A stretch of 64,000 nucleotides of DNA from Chryseobacterium limigenitum (GCF_900114875.1 NZ_FPKW01000002.1:186001-250000); one strand, 5' to 3'. Counted from the first letter of the stretch, positions 42,385 to 53,103 are shown. The notes: generated by a model from the letters alone, not told the origin. Made by a program: numbers and translations.

Positions 42385-43749
42385 ATGAAGTATAAAATTT
42401 TAGCTGTATTAATAATAATTATCTACTTTTTTCAACCTTTTTTTCTTCCTGCAGGTGGAATAGGAGCGGATAGTCTGTCCTATTTTGGGATTGCTTCTGA
42501 TCTGCCTAATTTAAAAACAAATCTCTTTCCTTTAGGTTATCCGGTTTTGCTGGAGATCTGTCACTTTTTTGTAAAGGATTATTTTTGGGCTTCAAAAATT
42601 TTAATTTTAATTTTTACTGTAACTATTTTATCATTTTCATATTATAAAAGGTTCTATTTTAGAGAGACGGTTTTGCTGCTTGCGGGAAAGACGGCTTTTT
42701 TTGTGTTTTGCGGAATAATTTCCGAAGGTCCTTTTATATTTTTCCTGTACTTTCTTTTTTATTTTTTGCATCAGATGTTTTCCGGAAAAAAGCTTTACAT
42801 CAATGCGGTTTGGGCTTCTCTGATGATGATCTGCATGTTCACCGTAAGGTATTCAGGAATTTATATTTATCTGTCAGTTTTAATATTCCTCTTTTTTACA
42901 TTTTTAAAGTTACAAAAGGAAAGATTTTTCACCCCTTTATTATTGTTTGCGTTTGTTTCGGGACTGGGAATTGGAGGGTATTTGTTATTTAATTACTTAT
43001 ATTTTGGAAGTTTTACGGGTGAAGATTTGAGGGGAGCTGCAGGAGAATTGCTCCCCATGGATATTTTACGTGATCTTTTGGGTGTTTCTAATGTAGTAGA
43101 CCCTTATATTGGAATAAAACCGGCTTCGTATAGCATGGCAAGTATTGGTTTTCAGTTCTTGGTTTTGGGGATAGATATCGTAATGTTTCGTTATTTTCTT
43201 ACCTATTATAGAAAAGCGAAAGAGGCATCATTATATTATTTCCATATTTTGATTTGGATAATGGCAGGTACTTATGCTATATTTTTATTGATTTCGGGAT
43301 GGCTCCAAAATATTGAAGAAATGAACACGAGAATGCTGGCCGCCGCAAATTTCTGCCTATTCTTTTCATTCCTTATTCTATATTTCCAAAAGGAAAGTTC
43401 GGATAAGCTGATTTGGAGAGTTGGATGTTTCTTTTTAGCATTTCTTTCGTTATACAACATAAAAAGCCCTGACAATTATTTGAAGAATAAAAATCAAATA
43501 CTTTCGCAGGTGTCTAAATTCAAAGGCAAAAAGTACATCTATAACGATGAAAGAGCTGTGAAAAATATTACCATATATCATATTCCTGTCATTAATAAAT
43601 CATTCAGCTATCAGCATACCAATAAGCAAAAAGGAGAATTGAAACAATGTCTCGTGGGAAGTATAGATCCACAGATAAAATGGGTGAAATTTGATACAGT
43701 GAAAAATAAAAGTCAGGTTTTATACACTTCTCAACTTATTTTAGATTAA
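42385..43749 (+). CDS. Polytopic membrane protein, GT-C-like
   Basis: 454 residues with about ten membrane helices and a C-terminal hydrophilic part. After helix 1 comes GGIGADSLSYFGIAS with an Asp in the place of the GT-C catalytic acid, then LFPLGYPVLLEICHFF, a pattern seen in GT39-like enzymes. The substrate is unknown. It precedes a second membrane protein of the same kind by 30 bp. Confidence 0.65.
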   Translation: MKYKILAVLIIIIYFFQPFFLPAGGIGADSLSYFGIASDLPNLKTNLFPLGYPVLLEICHFFVKDYFWASKILILIFTVTILSFSYYKRFYFRETVLLLAGKTAFFVFCGIISEGPFIFFLYFLFYFLHQMFSGKKLYINAVWASLMMICMFTVRYSGIYIYLSVLIFLFFTFLKLQKERFFTPLLLFAFVSGLGIGGYLLFNYLYFGSFTGEDLRGAAGELLPMDILRDLLGVSNVVDPYIGIKPASYSMASIGFQFLVLGIDIVMFRYFLTYYRKAKEASLYYFHILIWIMAGTYAIFLLISGWLQNIEEMNTRMLAAANFCLFFSFLILYFQKESSDKLIWRVGCFFLAFLSLYNIKSPDNYLKNKNQILSQVSKFKGKKYIYNDERAVKNITIYHIPVINKSFSYQHTNKQKGELKQCLVGSIDPQIKWVKFDTVKNKSQVLYTSQLILD

Positions 43750-43779
43750 TAATAACTTTAAAGTGAAAGTTGAATTGTA

Positions 43780-45363
43780 ATGAAGAACTTTATTATTTCT
43801 GCTTCTGTTTTCTTCGGAATTTGCGCTGTCTATTTTTTATTAATGATTTCCAAAACGGAAGGTAATTTTACCTACATATTGGACGATGCCTATATTCATT
43901 TGGCGATGGCTAAGAATTTTGCGCTTCACGGAGTTTGGGGAATGACGAAATATTCTTTTTCATCTTCATCTTCGTCACCAATTTTCACTTTTATTTTAAG
44001 TGTTTTGATCAATATTTTTGGGAATAATGAACTAATCCCTTTAATTTTCAATATCGTAATTTCTTCTTTAATTATTTTTTTTCTTAATAAATATTACACC
44101 ATTTTTTTTGATAAAACTAAACATATCATCATTGCAATTTTGTTTACACTTCTATTTGCGGTTTTACATTTGCAGATTTTCACAGGAATGGAACATAGTT
44201 TACAGGTTTTTATCATTGTAGTGAATATTTTTTACTTTCAAAAATGGATTAAAAGTGAGTTTAAAGATCAACTTTCATCGTATTGGTTCTATTTTACCAT
44301 TTTATTATTAGGATTAGTGAGGTTTGAAAGTATGTTCTATTTCGCTTCACTGGCTTTTGTTTTTTTCTTGATTAAAAGATTTAAAGAAGCTTTTCTGGTA
44401 TTAATTTTAGGGTTTGTCCCAATTTTGGTTTTCGGATACTTTAATTATCATCAAGACGGTTATTTCTTTCCAAATTCGGTTGTGGTAAAAGGGACTTTGT
44501 TTAGCTTTTCGGGAAATTATATTGAGCAAATCAAAGAAATAGTACTGAGGAAAATTATTTTGAATGTAAAATTTTATCAAGTTGCGCTACTTCCTTTATT
44601 GATTGGTTTTGTATTGATCTATAATGATTATAAACGTAAACTGAATTTTCAAAAGATCATTATTAATAACTTCCTTATTCTAGCTTGGAGCTTTACGTTA
44701 GTGTTACAGTGTGTTTTTGGTGAATTCAAAGGGCCTTTCAGATATGAAGCTTATCTTTTAACAGCTTTTTCGATGATCGTGATTCCAAGATTGAAGTCTT
44801 TTTTTATAAATCCTTTATCTGAACTTAAAAAAGAAAAATTTACGGGTGCAATTCTTATCGTTAATTTTATATTATTAATCTATAAGTTTTGTTTTGCACA
44901 TCTATTAATAACGCAGGGCAGTGAAAATATTTACGAACAGCAGATTCAGTCTGCAAGATTCTTAAAAAAATATTATAATAATTCTAATGTTGTTGCTAAT
45001 GATATCGGCGCAATTTGTTATTTCTCGGATATTCATTTGCTTGATTTTGTGGGGCTGGGCTCAACAGAAATGATTCCATTCAGCAAAAAAGGAGCCGTGA
45101 TGGATAATCGATTTAAAAATTATCTTACAAAATACTGTAAAGAAAATAATTACCAGATCGCAATAGCTTATGAAGAATGGCTGAAGGGGCAAACACCCGA
45201 AAACTGGAAAAAAGTTGCCGTTCTTACCATAAAAAATAATGTAGTTGTAGGCCAGGATCATGTTTTTATTTATTCGATCGATCCTAGAATCCATGAATCA
45301 CTTAAACAGAATGTGAAAGATTTTAAATGGAATAAAAATGTTGATGTTAGGATCATAGAATAA
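43780..45363 (+). CDS. Polytopic membrane protein, GT-C glycosyltransferase-like
   Basis: 527 residues, about ten membrane helices, soluble C-terminus. The first loop carries the acidic pair in YILDDAYIHLAMAKNFALHG, followed by SSSSSSPIFTFILSVL, as in membrane glycosyltransferases of the GT39/ArnT type. The C-terminal part (VVANDIGAICYFSDIHLLDF) is typical of the group's periplasmic domain. It likely forms an operon with the previous gene. Substrate unknown. Confidence 0.72.
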   Translation: MKNFIISASVFFGICAVYFLLMISKTEGNFTYILDDAYIHLAMAKNFALHGVWGMTKYSFSSSSSSPIFTFILSVLINIFGNNELIPLIFNIVISSLIIFFLNKYYTIFFDKTKHIIIAILFTLLFAVLHLQIFTGMEHSLQVFIIVVNIFYFQKWIKSEFKDQLSSYWFYFTILLLGLVRFESMFYFASLAFVFFLIKRFKEAFLVLILGFVPILVFGYFNYHQDGYFFPNSVVVKGTLFSFSGNYIEQIKEIVLRKIILNVKFYQVALLPLLIGFVLIYNDYKRKLNFQKIIINNFLILAWSFTLVLQCVFGEFKGPFRYEAYLLTAFSMIVIPRLKSFFINPLSELKKEKFTGAILIVNFILLIYKFCFAHLLITQGSENIYEQQIQSARFLKKYYNNSNVVANDIGAICYFSDIHLLDFVGLGSTEMIPFSKKGAVMDNRFKNYLTKYCKENNYQIAIAYEEWLKGQTPENWKKVAVLTIKNNVVVGQDHVFIYSIDPRIHESLKQNVKDFKWNKNVDVRIIE

Positions 45364-45504
45364 AAAATTATAATTATTTAATACAGCTTTATTTATCTTC
45401 TTCTTTCTTCACTTTTCTTCCTATATATAATGATATGCATATTTCTTTAATCATACATTGAAGCTTTTTGATGTAAGTGATTGATTTTAATTTTCATATA
45501 AGTT

Positions 45505-45535
45505 TTTGTAGATTGGAAAATTATTTATATTTTTG
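45505..45535 (+). promoter_or_regulatory. Promoter of the rpsL-rpsG-fusA-rpsJ operon
   Basis: TTTG at 45505-45508, 19 bp spacer, TATTTTTG at 45528-45535, followed by CACCC. 24 bp separate the box from the rpsL ATG. Confidence 0.75.
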
Positions 45536-45559
45536 CACCCTAAAATAAAAAGCAATTAA

Positions 45560-45973
45560 ATGCCTACTATTCAACAATTAGTAAGAAAAGGAAGAGTCGC
45601 ACTCACCAAGAAGAGTAAATCGGCTGCCCTTGATTCTTGTCCACAAAGACGAGGTGTATGTACGAGAGTATATACTACCACTCCTAAGAAACCTAACTCT
45701 GCACTTAGAAAAGTTGCAAGGGTAAGACTTTCTAACGGGAAGGAAGTCAACGCCTACATCCCGGGCGAAGGACATAATCTTCAAGAGCACTCGATAGTAT
45801 TGGTACGCGGCGGAAGGGTGAAAGACCTACCGGGAGTACGTTATCATATCGTAAGAGGAGCATTAGATACTGCAGGTGTAAGCGGTAGAACACAGAGAAG
45901 ATCTAAGTATGGAGCTAAGAGACCAAAACCAGGTCAGGCAGTAGCTGCACCAGCTAAAGGAAAGAAAAAATAA
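45560..45973 (+). CDS. rpsL: 30S ribosomal protein S12
   Basis: 137 residues. S12 sits in the decoding centre. Recognisable stretches: [32 protein letters not shown] with the Lys linked to streptomycin resistance, [16 protein letters not shown] and [18 protein letters not shown]. The tail is extended with Ala/Lys-rich residues. First gene of the str operon. Confidence 0.97.
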   Translation: MPTIQQLVRKGRVALTKKSKSAALDSCPQRRGVCTRVYTTTPKKPNSALRKVARVRLSNGKEVNAYIPGEGHNLQEHSIVLVRGGRVKDLPGVRYHIVRGALDTAGVSGRTQRRSKYGAKRPKPGQAVAAPAKGKKK

Positions 45974-45996
45974 TCATTAAATAAGGTACAGAAGCA

Positions 45997-46473
45997 ATGA
46001 GAAAGACAAAAGCGAAAAAAAGACCGTTGTTACCAGATCCGAAATTTAATGATCAATTGGTAACAAGATTTGTAAACAATTTAATGCTAGACGGTAAAAA
46101 GTCTATCGCATTCAAAATATTCTACGATGCATTAGACCTTGTAGAAGCTAAAAAAGGAGAAACTGAAAAGACTGCCCTTGAAATCTGGAAAGATGCATTA
46201 ACTAACGTTATGCCTCACGTAGAAGTACGTTCTAGAAGAGTAGGTGGAGCTAACTTCCAGATTCCTATGCCAATCAGAGCTGACAGAAAAATTTCTATGG
46301 CAATGAAATGGTTAATCAAATATTCTACAGCTAGAAATGATAAGTCTATGGCTTTGAAATTAGCTAACGAAGTTGTAGCTGCTTCTAGAGAAGAAGGTGC
46401 TGCTTACAAGAAAAAATCTGATACTCACAAAATGGCGGAAGCTAACAAAGCTTTCTCACACTTTAAATTCTAA
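45997..46473 (+). CDS. rpsG: 30S ribosomal protein S7
   Basis: 158 residues. Binds the 16S 3' major domain and the tRNA exit region. Seen: [75 protein letters not shown] at the end. It lies 23 bp after rpsL and 6 bp before fusA. Confidence 0.97.
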   Translation: MRKTKAKKRPLLPDPKFNDQLVTRFVNNLMLDGKKSIAFKIFYDALDLVEAKKGETEKTALEIWKDALTNVMPHVEVRSRRVGGANFQIPMPIRADRKISMAMKWLIKYSTARNDKSMALKLANEVVAASREEGAAYKKKSDTHKMAEANKAFSHFKF

Positions 46474-46479
46474 TTAGAA

Positions 46480-48597
46480 ATGAGTAGAGATCTTAAATTT
46501 ACAAGAAATATTGGTATTGCTGCCCACATTGATGCGGGAAAAACTACCACTACAGAAAGAATCTTATTCTATACAGGTGTAAACCACAAAATTGGAGAAG
46601 TTCACGATGGAGCTTCTACAATGGACTGGATGGAGCAGGAAGCAGAAAGAGGTATTACAATTACTTCTGCTGCTACAACTTGTTCTTGGAATTTCCCAAC
46701 AGATCAAGGGAAAATCTTACCTGAAAGTAAGCCTTACCACTTCAACATCATCGATACACCGGGACACGTTGACTTCACAGTAGAAGTAAACAGATCTTTA
46801 AGAGTATTAGATGGTTTGGTATTCTTATTCTCTGCAGTAGATGGAGTAGAGCCTCAGTCTGAAACAAACTGGAGACTTGCTGACAACTATAAAGTTGCAA
46901 GAATGGGATTCGTAAACAAAATGGACAGACAAGGTGCTGACTTCCTTAACGTGGTAAACCAGGTTAAGACGATGTTAGGATCAAACGCTGTTCCAATCGT
47001 TTTACCAATCGGTGCTGAAGAAGATTTCAAAGGTGTTGTTGACTTAATTAAAAACAGAGCGATCATCTGGGATGAAGCAGGACAAGGAGCTACTTTCGAA
47101 GTAGTGCCAATTCCTGAAGACATGAAGGCTGAAGTTCACGAATACAGAGAAAAATTAGTAGAAGCTGTGGCTGACTACGATGAGACTTTGATGGAGAAAT
47201 TCTTCGAAGATCCGGATTCAATCTCTGAAGACGAAATCAACGAAGCGCTAAGAAAAGCTACTATTGATCTTTCTATTATCCCAATGACTTGTGGTTCTTC
47301 ATTCAAGAATAAAGGAGTACAGTTTATGTTGGATGCAGTATGTAAATACTTGCCTTCTCCATTGGATAAAGATGATATCAAAGGTACTGACCCTAGAACT
47401 GATCTTGATATTACAAGAAAACCATCTGTAGACGAGCCTTTCGCTGCTTTAGCATTTAAGATTGCTACTGACCCATTTGTGGGAAGATTAGCATTCTTCA
47501 GAGCATACTCTGGAAGACTGGATGCAGGTTCTTATATCTTGAACACTCGTTCAGGAGATAAAGAAAGAATCTCTAGAATCTATCAGATGCACGCTAACAA
47601 GCAAAATCCTGTAGAATATATTGAAGCAGGAGATATCGGTGCAGCTGTAGGTTTTAAATCTATCAAAACTGGTGATACAATGTGTGACGAGAAAAACCCA
47701 ATCGTTCTAGAATCGATGGTTTTCCCTGATCCGGTAATTGGTATCGCTGTTGAGCCTAAAACTAAGGCTGACCAGGATAAAATGGGTAACGCTTTAGCTA
47801 AATTGGCTGAAGAAGATCCTACTTTCCAGGTTAAAACTGACGAAGCTTCTGGACAAACGATTATCTCAGGAATGGGTGAGCTTCACCTTGATATTCTTGT
47901 AGATCGTATGAGAAGAGAATTCAAAGTAGAAGTTAACCAAGGTCAACCTCAGGTTGAGTACAAAGAAAATCTTACAAGAGTTGCTCAACACAGAGAAGTT
48001 TACAAAAAACAATCTGGTGGTAAGGGTAAATTTGCTGATATTGTATTTGAACTAGGACCTGCTGACGAAGGTAAAGTTGGTTTAGAATTCATCAATGAGA
48101 TCAAAGGTGGTAACGTTCCTAGAGAATTTGTTCCTGCAATTGAAAAAGGCTTTAAAGCTGCAATGAAAAACGGTCCTTTGGCTGGTTTCGAAGTTGAAGG
48201 TATTAAAGTTACTCTTAAAGACGGATCTTTCCACGCAGTGGATTCTGATGCACTTTCTTTTGAATTAGCTGCTAAATTAGGATTTAAAGAAGCGGGACGT
48301 GCTGCTAAGCCAGTAATTATGGAACCTATTATGAAATTGGAGGTTGTAACTCCGGAAGAATATATGGGTAACATCATTGGTGACCTTAACAAGAGAAGAG
48401 GTACAATCAGTGGACAAGAAGAAAAGAACGGTGCCGTTGTAATCAAAGGTTCAGTTCCACTTTCTGAAATGTTTGGATATGTAACAACTCTAAGAACACT
48501 TTCATCAGGAAGAGCTACTTCTTCTATGGAATTAGAGAAGTACCAGGCTACTCCTCAAAACGTTGCTGAAGATATCATTGCTAAAGCAAAAGGTTAA
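46480..48597 (+). CDS. fusA: Elongation factor G
   Basis: 705 residues, complete. The GTPase motifs are clear: [13 protein letters not shown] (G1), [12 protein letters not shown] (G3) and [10 protein letters not shown] (G4). Domains II to V follow, with the translocation domain signature [15 protein letters not shown]. It drives tRNA-mRNA movement on the ribosome. The stop is 17 bp before rpsJ. Confidence 0.98.
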   Translation: MSRDLKFTRNIGIAAHIDAGKTTTTERILFYTGVNHKIGEVHDGASTMDWMEQEAERGITITSAATTCSWNFPTDQGKILPESKPYHFNIIDTPGHVDFTVEVNRSLRVLDGLVFLFSAVDGVEPQSETNWRLADNYKVARMGFVNKMDRQGADFLNVVNQVKTMLGSNAVPIVLPIGAEEDFKGVVDLIKNRAIIWDEAGQGATFEVVPIPEDMKAEVHEYREKLVEAVADYDETLMEKFFEDPDSISEDEINEALRKATIDLSIIPMTCGSSFKNKGVQFMLDAVCKYLPSPLDKDDIKGTDPRTDLDITRKPSVDEPFAALAFKIATDPFVGRLAFFRAYSGRLDAGSYILNTRSGDKERISRIYQMHANKQNPVEYIEAGDIGAAVGFKSIKTGDTMCDEKNPIVLESMVFPDPVIGIAVEPKTKADQDKMGNALAKLAEEDPTFQVKTDEASGQTIISGMGELHLDILVDRMRREFKVEVNQGQPQVEYKENLTRVAQHREVYKKQSGGKGKFADIVFELGPADEGKVGLEFINEIKGGNVPREFVPAIEKGFKAAMKNGPLAGFEVEGIKVTLKDGSFHAVDSDALSFELAAKLGFKEAGRAAKPVIMEPIMKLEVVTPEEYMGNIIGDLNKRRGTISGQEEKNGAVVIKGSVPLSEMFGYVTTLRTLSSGRATSSMELEKYQATPQNVAEDIIAKAKG

Positions 48598-48614
48598 TTT
48601 TTTAAAGTAAAGAA

Positions 48615-48920
48615 ATGTCACAAAGAATCAGAATAAAACTAAAATCTTACGATTACAACTTGGTAGACAAGTCTGCTGAGAAAATCGTAAAAACGGTAAA
48701 GGCTACTGGTGCTGTTGTAAACGGACCAATTCCATTGCCAACGAATAAGAGAATCTTCACTGTGTTGAGATCTCCGCACGTAAACAAGAAGGCTAGAGAG
48801 CAGTTCCAATTATCAGCTCACAAGAGATTGATGGATATCTACTCTTCTTCTTCTAAAACTGTTGATGCTCTAATGAAATTAGAACTTCCTTCAGGTGTAG
48901 ACGTTGAAATTAAAGTGTGA
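48615..48920 (+). CDS. rpsJ: 30S ribosomal protein S10
   Basis: 101 residues with [40 protein letters not shown] and [14 protein letters not shown]. It is normally the first gene of the S10 operon, followed at once by rplC. Here it closes the str operon with a terminator, and rplC lies 14.5 kb further on. Confidence 0.97.
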   Translation: MSQRIRIKLKSYDYNLVDKSAEKIVKTVKATGAVVNGPIPLPTNKRIFTVLRSPHVNKKAREQFQLSAHKRLMDIYSSSSKTVDALMKLELPSGVDVEIKV

Positions 48921-48951
48921 TAACTTGCATATTTTGCACGTAATTATATAA

Positions 48952-48983
48952 AAATCCGTCCCTTTCAAGGGGGCGGATTTTTT
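48952..48983 (+). terminator. Terminator after rpsJ
   Basis: AATCCGTCCC / GGGGGCGGATT stem (one G-T pair) with loop TTTCAA, then seven T. It closes the operon. The following spacer to 49246 is very A/T-rich and holds only the promoter at 49144-49172. Confidence 0.8.
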
Positions 48984-49143
48984 ATTGCTTTTCTATGAAA
49001 AGAATATCGAAAATGAAGTTTTAATAAAAATATTAATTTATATTAAAAATAATAATTTGCTAAATGTTTGAAATTAAATTTATTAAGTAAATTATATTAA
49101 TTTATGATTGTTTAAAATGTGATTAAATATATTGCCCTGTATT

Positions 49144-49172
49144 GTTGTATATAAAGTCTGTTACTAAATTTG
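49144..49172 (+). promoter_or_regulatory. Promoter of the carbonic anhydrase gene
   Basis: GTTG at 49144-49147 (one mismatch to TTTG), 17 bp spacer, TAAATTTG at 49165-49172. The predicted leader is about 70 nt. Confidence 0.5.
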
Positions 49173-49246
49173 TCAACGATTTAAAAACCTAATATATAAC
49201 ATGCCTTAGTAAATTATCACAAGGCACAATATCTTTAATTGCACAA

Positions 49247-50101
49247 ATGAAAACAGAAGAAAAAACAAAATCAGGATCACCCTTTATGGTATCTAAAATG
49301 AGTAGAGTATTTGTAATAATTGGCCTTTTTCAATTATTTTTATTTACCTCATGTAGTAAAGACGAAGATGTAAATCATGAGCTTATGGAATATCCGGCGA
49401 GTCTTATAAGTACACCGATTATGACTACAGCTTTTTCTCCTGCAGTAGCAGATTCCCAGACTCCGATTAATATTGAACCATCAAAAACAATCGTTTTTCA
49501 TAGTGAAGATCCAATATTACATTACGGAGCCGTGAGCCTAAGTTCGGTAGCGAATAATAACGGTGAAAATTTAAGAGTGAATATTAATCCAACAGATAGC
49601 TATAACAATTATTTTATAGTTAGAGGAAAGAAATATAATCTTGTTAATTTTCATTTTCATTATAGTAGTGAGCATACGATTGATGGTAGTTACAGTAAAA
49701 TGGAAATTCATTTTGTAAATGTAGCAGCCGATAATTCATACGCTGTTCTTAGTGTATTAGTTGATTTAGGACAAGGTAATAATGCACTCCAAAATCTATT
49801 TGCTCAATCTCCTACTGACAGTAATGGTATCAATTCTCCTAATACTACTTTCAATCTTTTAGATTTATTCCCAAGTAATAGACGACAGTATTATACATAT
49901 AGTGGCTCATTAACAACACCAAACTTTAATGCAAATTCAGCTCTTACAGATGGCGGGCCGGTGACTTGGTTTGTCTTTAAAAATAAGCAGCAGCTTTCTA
50001 GTAACCAGTTTAATTCTTATACATCAATTTATACAGAGCCTAATTTCCGAACAATACGCCCATTAAATGGAAGAAAAGTATATTCCCATCTTGAAAATTA
50101 A
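49247..50101 (+). CDS. Alpha-carbonic anhydrase lipoprotein
   Basis: 284 residues from the first ATG; starts at 49286 or 49298 would give a more ordinary signal peptide and are quite possible. The lipobox ends LFLFTSC (Cys36). Alpha-CA marks: SQTPINI, NFHFHYSSEHTIDG with zinc ligands H136 and H138, MEIHFVN with H155, and YTYSGSLTTP. It interconverts CO2 and bicarbonate in the envelope. Odd: TTP is followed by Asn rather than a second Pro, with about eight extra residues before VTWFVF compared with the usual TTPP-VTW spacing. Confidence 0.9.
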   Translation: MKTEEKTKSGSPFMVSKMSRVFVIIGLFQLFLFTSCSKDEDVNHELMEYPASLISTPIMTTAFSPAVADSQTPINIEPSKTIVFHSEDPILHYGAVSLSSVANNNGENLRVNINPTDSYNNYFIVRGKKYNLVNFHFHYSSEHTIDGSYSKMEIHFVNVAADNSYAVLSVLVDLGQGNNALQNLFAQSPTDSNGINSPNTTFNLLDLFPSNRRQYYTYSGSLTTPNFNANSALTDGGPVTWFVFKNKQQLSSNQFNSYTSIYTEPNFRTIRPLNGRKVYSHLEN

Positions 50102-50144
50102 TAAAAAGGGGAAACAAGAATACGCAACATATTAACTAACTTAG

Positions 50145-50172
50145 AAACTTCGTCGATTTCGGCGAAGTTTTT
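50145..50172 (+). terminator. Terminator after the carbonic anhydrase gene
   Basis: AAACTTCG / CGAAGTTT stem, extendable by three pairs (one G-T), loop ATTT, then T-rich tail. Confidence 0.75.
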
Positions 50173-50243
50173 GATGAATTTACATTGGAAGAGTTTAAAA
50201 ATTTCTTATAATACAAAAAGCATAAAAACTAATATAAACTAAA

Positions 50244-50741
50244 ATGGCAAAATCAAATAATAGCATTTTTGAAAAATTTTCAGATTGGGCTACAAAATTT
50301 ACAGGAAGTTCTTATGCTTTTATAGGAGCTACTCTTATTGTTATTGTATGGGCCGTTACAGGACCTGTTTTTGATTATTCTGAAACTTGGCAGCTGGTTA
50401 TTAATACCGGAACTACAATTATCACTTTTTTAATGGTTTTTTTAATTCAGAAAGCACAGAATAAAGACTCAAAAGCTATTCAGATAAAATTGAATGAGTT
50501 GCTTGCGGCTAACGAAAAAGCAAGTAACCGTATCGTAGACATTGAAGATCTTACTGAAAAAGAATTGGATCAACTTCATTGTTATTATGAAAAGTTAGCA
50601 GATTTTGCTGAAGAAGATACTGATATTCACAGTTCACACTCAATAGATGCCGCCAAAAGAAATCAGGATTATAAGCACGATCAGTTTAAAAAAAGGCATG
50701 ATGAATGGCTTCAGAAAAGACGCAGTAATGAATTAACTTGA
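50244..50741 (+). CDS. Low-affinity iron permease family-like membrane protein
   Basis: 165 residues. Two membrane helices (SSYAFIGATLIVIVWAVTGP and GTTIITFLMVFLIQKAQNKD), preceded by FEKFSDWATKFTG. The FLIQKAQNKDSKAIQIKLNE stretch strongly recalls proteins annotated as low-affinity iron permease family. The remaining tail is soluble and charged. True iron transport in bacteria is unproven. It stands alone between two terminated units. Confidence 0.8.
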   Translation: MAKSNNSIFEKFSDWATKFTGSSYAFIGATLIVIVWAVTGPVFDYSETWQLVINTGTTIITFLMVFLIQKAQNKDSKAIQIKLNELLAANEKASNRIVDIEDLTEKELDQLHCYYEKLADFAEEDTDIHSSHSIDAAKRNQDYKHDQFKKRHDEWLQKRRSNELT

Positions 50742-50837
50742 TTTTTTTATGCTAAATTCAATAAATAGATTAGAAAATCATTTTTTAATAGATTAATTAT
50801 ATGTAATAGTTAAAGTAATAAAAAATAATTCTTTTTT

Positions 50838-50868
50838 ATTGTAAAATTAATAATAAAAACTACATTTG
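50838..50868 (+). promoter_or_regulatory. Promoter of the T9SS metalloprotease gene
   Basis: ATTG at 50838-50841 (one mismatch to TTTG), 19 bp spacer, TACATTTG at 50861-50868; 18 bp remain to the ATG. Confidence 0.55.
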
Positions 50869-50886
50869 TCTTCCTAAATTTTATAA

Positions 50887-53103
50887 ATGAAGACAAAATT
50901 ACCCCTTGTATTGTTTGCAGTTGCTTCTTCAATGGTAAGTGCACAGTGGAATAAAACGACACCAGCAAAGGATGTGATCAAAAAGAGTGATAATTCGATT
51001 TATTATCAACTTGATATCGATAAAATAAGAACGCAATTATTAAGAGCTCCAAAATACGGTGAAGGAAGTGGCATTACAGTAAGTATTCCAACCTTAAACG
51101 GAAAAACAGAACGATTTACAGTGAATAGCTTACCTGTAATTGACGAGGCAATGGCAAGTCAGTATCAGTTAGGATCTTATGTTGGTATCGGAATGGATGA
51201 TCCGAGTAAATATATCAGATTCAGTGTAGCTCCTAATGATTTTCAGTCTATGATGATCAGCAATGGAAAATATGAATTCATTGAGCCTGCAACACAAGAC
51301 AAATCAGCTTATTCAATCCACGGAAAAAGCAGTAAAAATGGGCATGCTTTCACATGTAGTACAAAAGAAAGTAAAGAGTCTGTAGCTAAACTTCAACAAA
51401 TGCAGACTTCTGGTTTAGCTTCGAAATCTAATGATAAAAAATATCATACACTTAGATTGGCAATGTCTGTTACAGGAGAATATACAACCTATTTTGGAGG
51501 AACAGCTAATGCTTTGGCTCAGATCAATGCAACTTTAACAAGAGTAAACGGAGTTTTCGAGCAGGAATTTAACCTTCATCTTAATATGGTGAGCGCACCG
51601 AACCTTATTTTTACAACTGCTGCTTCTGATCCTTACAGTAATGCTAGTCAAATGTGTAAATGGAATTATGAATTAATGAATACTTTACACGGTGGAGCTT
51701 ATGGCGTTACAGATGCAAGCTTTGATATAGGACATTTGTTTGGAAAAACAGGTGGAGGCGGTAACGCTGGATGTATCGGTTGTATCGGAAGCAATGATGT
51801 TTCTACAACAAGCTATAGTGCAGCCAATGGAGGTTGTGGTTATGCCTACATCTCTCCGAATAATTATAAAGGAAGTGGTATAACTTCTCCGGCAAATGGA
51901 GTTCCAATGAGCGACACTTTTGATATTGATTATGTGGCACATGAATTAGGACATCAGTTGGGTGATTCTCATACATATAGTTTTTACGAAGATTTCTTAA
52001 ATCAGGAAGTTGAACCGGGTTCTGGCTCTACAATTATGGGATATGCGGGAATTACAGGAGCATCTACAGATCTTCAGGATCACTCAGATCCTTATTTCCA
52101 CAGTGTGAGTATAGATCAGGTTCAGGCGGTTCTTACAACTTCAACAGTTGATGTAGAAACACCGATTACTAATAATACACCGGTTGTTACAGCGATGCCT
52201 ACAACTTATACGATCCCGAGATCAACAGCGTTTGTATTAAATGCTGTAGCTACTGATCCTGATGGAGATGCATTAACATATAGCTGGGAACAAGTAGATC
52301 CATGTATTTTGGATAATGGTATTGATAATACCAATATCGGAAACGAAACTTCAGGCGCTATCTTCAGATCATGGCCAGCGGTAACTACTCCTACTAGATA
52401 TTTCCCGAAATTAGCAACAGTTCTTGGTGGAAACGTAGCCAATGTTGTAGATTTTGAATCAGCATCGAATGTTGCAAGAACTACCAATTTCCGTGTTACG
52501 GTAAGAGACAACAAACCTGCAGGTCAGGCACAAACTGCTTACGCAACACAGACAATTGTTGTAGGTTCTGCAAGTGCATTTACGGTAAATGCTTCAACAT
52601 TAACTCCAAATACAAACTCTACAATTACGTGGGTAGTTTCTGGGACAACAGCTTCTCCATACAACGTTGCCAACGTGAAAATAGATTATACTTTTGATGG
52701 TGGTGCAACTTGGACAGTATTAGCTGCTTCTGTTCCTAACTCAGGTACTGCAAGTGTTTTAATTCCTGCATCTTTAGCCGGTAAAAGTGGACATGTAAGA
52801 GTTTCTGCAATTGGTAACGTATTTTATGCTGTAAAACAGAATAACGTTGCAACTTTAGGAACTTCTGAAGTTGGAAATGTAAAGACTGTTCAGATCTACC
52901 CGAACCCTGTTGATGATATTTTAAACGTTAAAAATATTTCTTCAAAATCAACATATGAAATTTACAATGCACCAGGACAATTGATCTCTAAAGGAACAAT
53001 CGGAGATGGTAAAATCGTTGTGAGAGATTTGGTAAAAGGAGTTTACTTTATCAATATAAATGATAATGGTACAGATCTTAAAACTAAGTTTGTTAAAAAA
53101 TAA
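50887..53103 (+). CDS. Secreted zinc metalloprotease with T9SS sorting domain
   Basis: 738 residues. Signal peptide ending VSAQ, a prodomain of ~180 residues, then a metzincin (reprolysin-like) domain with H352-E353-LG-H356-QLGDS-H362 and the Met-turn in TIMGYAG. PKD/Ig-like beta domains follow (DPDGDALTYSW; TLTPNTNSTITWVVSG), and the C-terminal type A T9SS signal starts at VQIYPNPVDDILNV and ends in LKTKFVKK. It is exported through the type IX system, cleaved of its tail and released or anchored. Likely digests extracellular protein. Confidence 0.95.
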   Translation: MKTKLPLVLFAVASSMVSAQWNKTTPAKDVIKKSDNSIYYQLDIDKIRTQLLRAPKYGEGSGITVSIPTLNGKTERFTVNSLPVIDEAMASQYQLGSYVGIGMDDPSKYIRFSVAPNDFQSMMISNGKYEFIEPATQDKSAYSIHGKSSKNGHAFTCSTKESKESVAKLQQMQTSGLASKSNDKKYHTLRLAMSVTGEYTTYFGGTANALAQINATLTRVNGVFEQEFNLHLNMVSAPNLIFTTAASDPYSNASQMCKWNYELMNTLHGGAYGVTDASFDIGHLFGKTGGGGNAGCIGCIGSNDVSTTSYSAANGGCGYAYISPNNYKGSGITSPANGVPMSDTFDIDYVAHELGHQLGDSHTYSFYEDFLNQEVEPGSGSTIMGYAGITGASTDLQDHSDPYFHSVSIDQVQAVLTTSTVDVETPITNNTPVVTAMPTTYTIPRSTAFVLNAVATDPDGDALTYSWEQVDPCILDNGIDNTNIGNETSGAIFRSWPAVTTPTRYFPKLATVLGGNVANVVDFESASNVARTTNFRVTVRDNKPAGQAQTAYATQTIVVGSASAFTVNASTLTPNTNSTITWVVSGTTASPYNVANVKIDYTFDGGATWTVLAASVPNSGTASVLIPASLAGKSGHVRVSAIGNVFYAVKQNNVATLGTSEVGNVKTVQIYPNPVDDILNVKNISSKSTYEIYNAPGQLISKGTIGDGKIVVRDLVKGVYFININDNGTDLKTKFVKK

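Noticed and set aside
48000..48446. 148-codon open frame on the minus strand inside fusA
   Set aside because: Antisense shadow of a highly conserved gene; composition is not protein-like beyond the frame mirror.
48921..49246. Possible riboswitch or attenuator after rpsJ
   Set aside because: Beyond the terminator the DNA is plain A/T-rich sequence with no conserved-looking structure; only a promoter fits.
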